From: Dactylosporangium sp040605635
GTDB lineage: Bacteria > Actinomycetota > Actinomycetes > Mycobacteriales > Micromonosporaceae
DNA: 64,000 nucleotides
Direction of reading: 5' to 3'
NCBI RefSeq assembly: GCF_040605635.1
Contig: NZ_JBEXDG010000010.1
Location: 124,001 to 188,000, forward strand
This document shows, piece after piece, positions 62,710 to 64,000 of this stretch (positions are counted from its first letter, which is position 1; every line of letters starts with the position of its first letter). The notes beneath the pieces were generated by a model, which worked only from the letters and a program-made list of their open reading frames with translations, was not told the DNA's origin and did not search any database. Made by a program: the position numbers and the translations under genes.

Positions 62710-64000
62710 TCAGGCGGAGACGAGCTCCTTGTGCTCGGCGGGCAGGTGGTCCTGGGCCTTGCCCTCGACGTGCAGCTCGGGCAGGGCCCGGACCAGCCAT
62801 GCCGGCATCCACCAGTTGGCCCGGCCGAGGATGTGCATCACGGCGGGCACCAGCAGGAGCCGGACGACGGTCGCGTCGAGGAGGATCGCGGCGGCCATGC
62901 CCACGCCGATGACCTTCAGGACCAGGTCGGGGCTCGGGATGAACGCGGCGAACACCGCGATCATGATGGCGGCCGCGGCGGTGATGACGCGGGCGGTGCC
63001 GGCCAGGCCGTCGGTGACGGCACGGCCGCTGTCGCCGGTCCGGGTCCAGACCTCGCGCATCCGGCTGACGAGGAACACCTCGTAGTCCATCGACAGGCCG
63101 AACAGGACCGCGAACATCAGGACCGGCACGAACGCCGGGAGCGGGGTCTCGGTGTCGATGCCGACCAGCCGGCCGGCCCAGCCGCCCTGCAGGACGAGCG
63201 CGACCACGCCGTACGCCGCGGCGACCGACAGCAGGTTCATCACCGCGGCCTTCAGGGCCACCGCGACGCTGCGGAAGGACACCAGGAGCAGCAGCATGGA
63301 CAGGATCACCACGCCGCCGATGAGCAGCGGGATGCGCCGGGCGATGTTGGCGGTGCTGTCGATGGCGGTGGCGGTCATGCCGCCGACGTGGACGGTCGCG
63401 CCGGTGCCGGCGAGGGTCTGCGGCAGGAGCTCGCGGAGCCGCTCGACGAGGTCCCCGGTGCGGGCGTCCTGCGGGCCGGTCCGCGGCAGGACGGTGACGA
63501 CGGCGGTGGTGCCGTCCTGGTTGACCTGCGCGGGCATCGCCGCGGCCACGCCGTCGACGCCGGGCAGCGCGGCGGCGAGCTTGTCCAGCGCGGTGCGGTC
63601 ACCGGCGCGGGGCAGCTCGACGGCGAGGACGAGCGGGCCGTTGGCGCCGGCGCCGAAGCCCTCGGCGACCATGTCGTAGGCCTGCCGGGTGGTGGTCTCG
63701 GCGCGGTTGTTGCCCGCGTCGGGGAAGCCGAACCGGACACCGAGGAACGGCGCGGCGAGCGCGAGCAGGATCGCGACGCCGAGCAGCGCGGACACGAAGC
63801 GGTGCCGCTGGACGAGGCCGCTCCAGCGCAGCCAGCCGCGGCCGGGCTCGACGTGCCCGCCGGCGGCGACGGTGACGGTCGCCCCCTTGCCGAGCGGGAG
63901 CCGCAGCCGGTCGACGTGCCTGCCGAGGTAGCCGAGCAGCGCCGGGAAGAGCGTGACGCTGGCGACGAGGGTGACGAGGACGCCGAGGATGGTGACGAGC
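62710..64000 (-). CDS. MMPL-family transporter, N-terminus beyond window
   Basis: A 430-residue C-terminal part of an RND-type MMPL permease, open to the window edge. It shows the paired-repeat plan: a membrane helix (LLGVAILLALAAPFLGVRFGF), a large external domain (about 200 residues), then a run of helices including GLSMDYEVFLVSRMREV (the conserved Asp-Tyr proton-relay pair) and VTAAAAIMIAVFAAFIPS. MMPL proteins export lipids or drugs. The frame includes the ATG at 63795, but the open frame continues upstream. Confidence 0.93.
   Translation of the reverse strand, partial: LVTILGVLVTLVASVTLFPALLGYLGRHVDRLRLPLGKGATVTVAAGGHVEPGRGWLRWSGLVQRHRFVSALLGVAILLALAAPFLGVRFGFPDAGNNRAETTTRQAYDMVAEGFGAGANGPLVLAVELPRAGDRTALDKLAAALPGVDGVAAAMPAQVNQDGTTAVVTVLPRTGPQDARTGDLVERLRELLPQTLAGTGATVHVGGMTATAIDSTANIARRIPLLIGGVVILSMLLLLVSFRSVAVALKAAVMNLLSVAAAYGVVALVLQGGWAGRLVGIDTETPLPAFVPVLMFAVLFGLSMDYEVFLVSRMREVWTRTGDSGRAVTDGLAGTARVITAAAAIMIAVFAAFIPSPDLVLKVIGVGMAAAILLDATVVRLLLVPAVMHILGRANWWMPAWLVRALPELHVEGKAQDHLPAEHKELVSA

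Overview
The window is GC-rich (about 70 percent or more) DNA from a mycelial-type actinomycete. A Micromonosporaceae-like host is my inference from gene content: a mycothiol-type DinB-fold protein, ergothioneine egtA, polyphosphate glucokinase, AfsR/SARP regulators, an RsbRST stressosome operon and many GTG starts with 4-nt overlaps. It reads as ordinary chromosome. I see no rRNA, tRNA, CRISPR array, transposase or phage gene. The first gene (aldehyde dehydrogenase) and the last gene (MMPL transporter) are cut by the window edges.

Layout. 1-6.2 kb: aldehyde dehydrogenase end, AraC-type regulator plus VOC protein, an RsbW-like ATPase, a DUF1275-like membrane protein, nadK, a DinB-fold protein and a stand-alone condensation-domain-like protein. 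6.2-9.7 kb: a signalling trio of UBP zinc finger, response regulator fused to a thioredoxin-reductase-like flavoprotein, and cyclic-nucleotide-domain histidine kinase. 10.0-11.2 kb: dinB with a LexA box at its start. 11.2-19.8 kb: LacI regulator, Opp-type ABC transporter and GH1 beta-glucosidase, with a cluster of LacI-type operators upstream. 20-22.9 kb: a membrane Ser/Thr kinase, polyphosphate glucokinase and a small zinc protein. 22.9-28.9 kb: the stressosome operon rsbR-rsbS-rsbT, ATPase/SpoIIE phosphatase, hybrid histidine kinase and response regulator/SpoIIE phosphatase. 29-35.8 kb: mdh, a methyltransferase, MazG-like and SUKH proteins, nth and lon (with an HspR/HAIR-like site). 35.8-38.8 kb: flavin monooxygenase diverging from a TetR-MFS pair. 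39-49.7 kb: PP2C phosphatase, a STAND ATPase without a DNA-binding domain, GNAT, hemerythrin, prs coupled to a large SARP-type regulator, and egtA. 50-56.9 kb: MetE-like enzyme, SCP/CAP secreted protein, beta-propeller protein, FAD oxidoreductase and a ribokinase-like kinase. 57-62.7 kb: a second condensation-like protein paired with a PfkB kinase, then a sugar ABC importer lacking its ATPase. 62.7-64 kb: MMPL transporter.

The most interesting system is the stressosome operon. Five consecutive start/stop overlaps of 1-4 nt couple rsbR through the histidine kinase. The kinase begins with a degenerate copy of the RsbT fold that has lost its ATP-binding residues, which suggests a docking domain tying a two-component kinase to the stressosome. 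Second are two paralogous free-standing condensation-like proteins with an altered HHxxxDG motif, one in an operon with a PfkB kinase. Third is the zinc finger/flavoprotein/kinase trio, whose flavoprotein lacks the thioredoxin-reductase CxxC.
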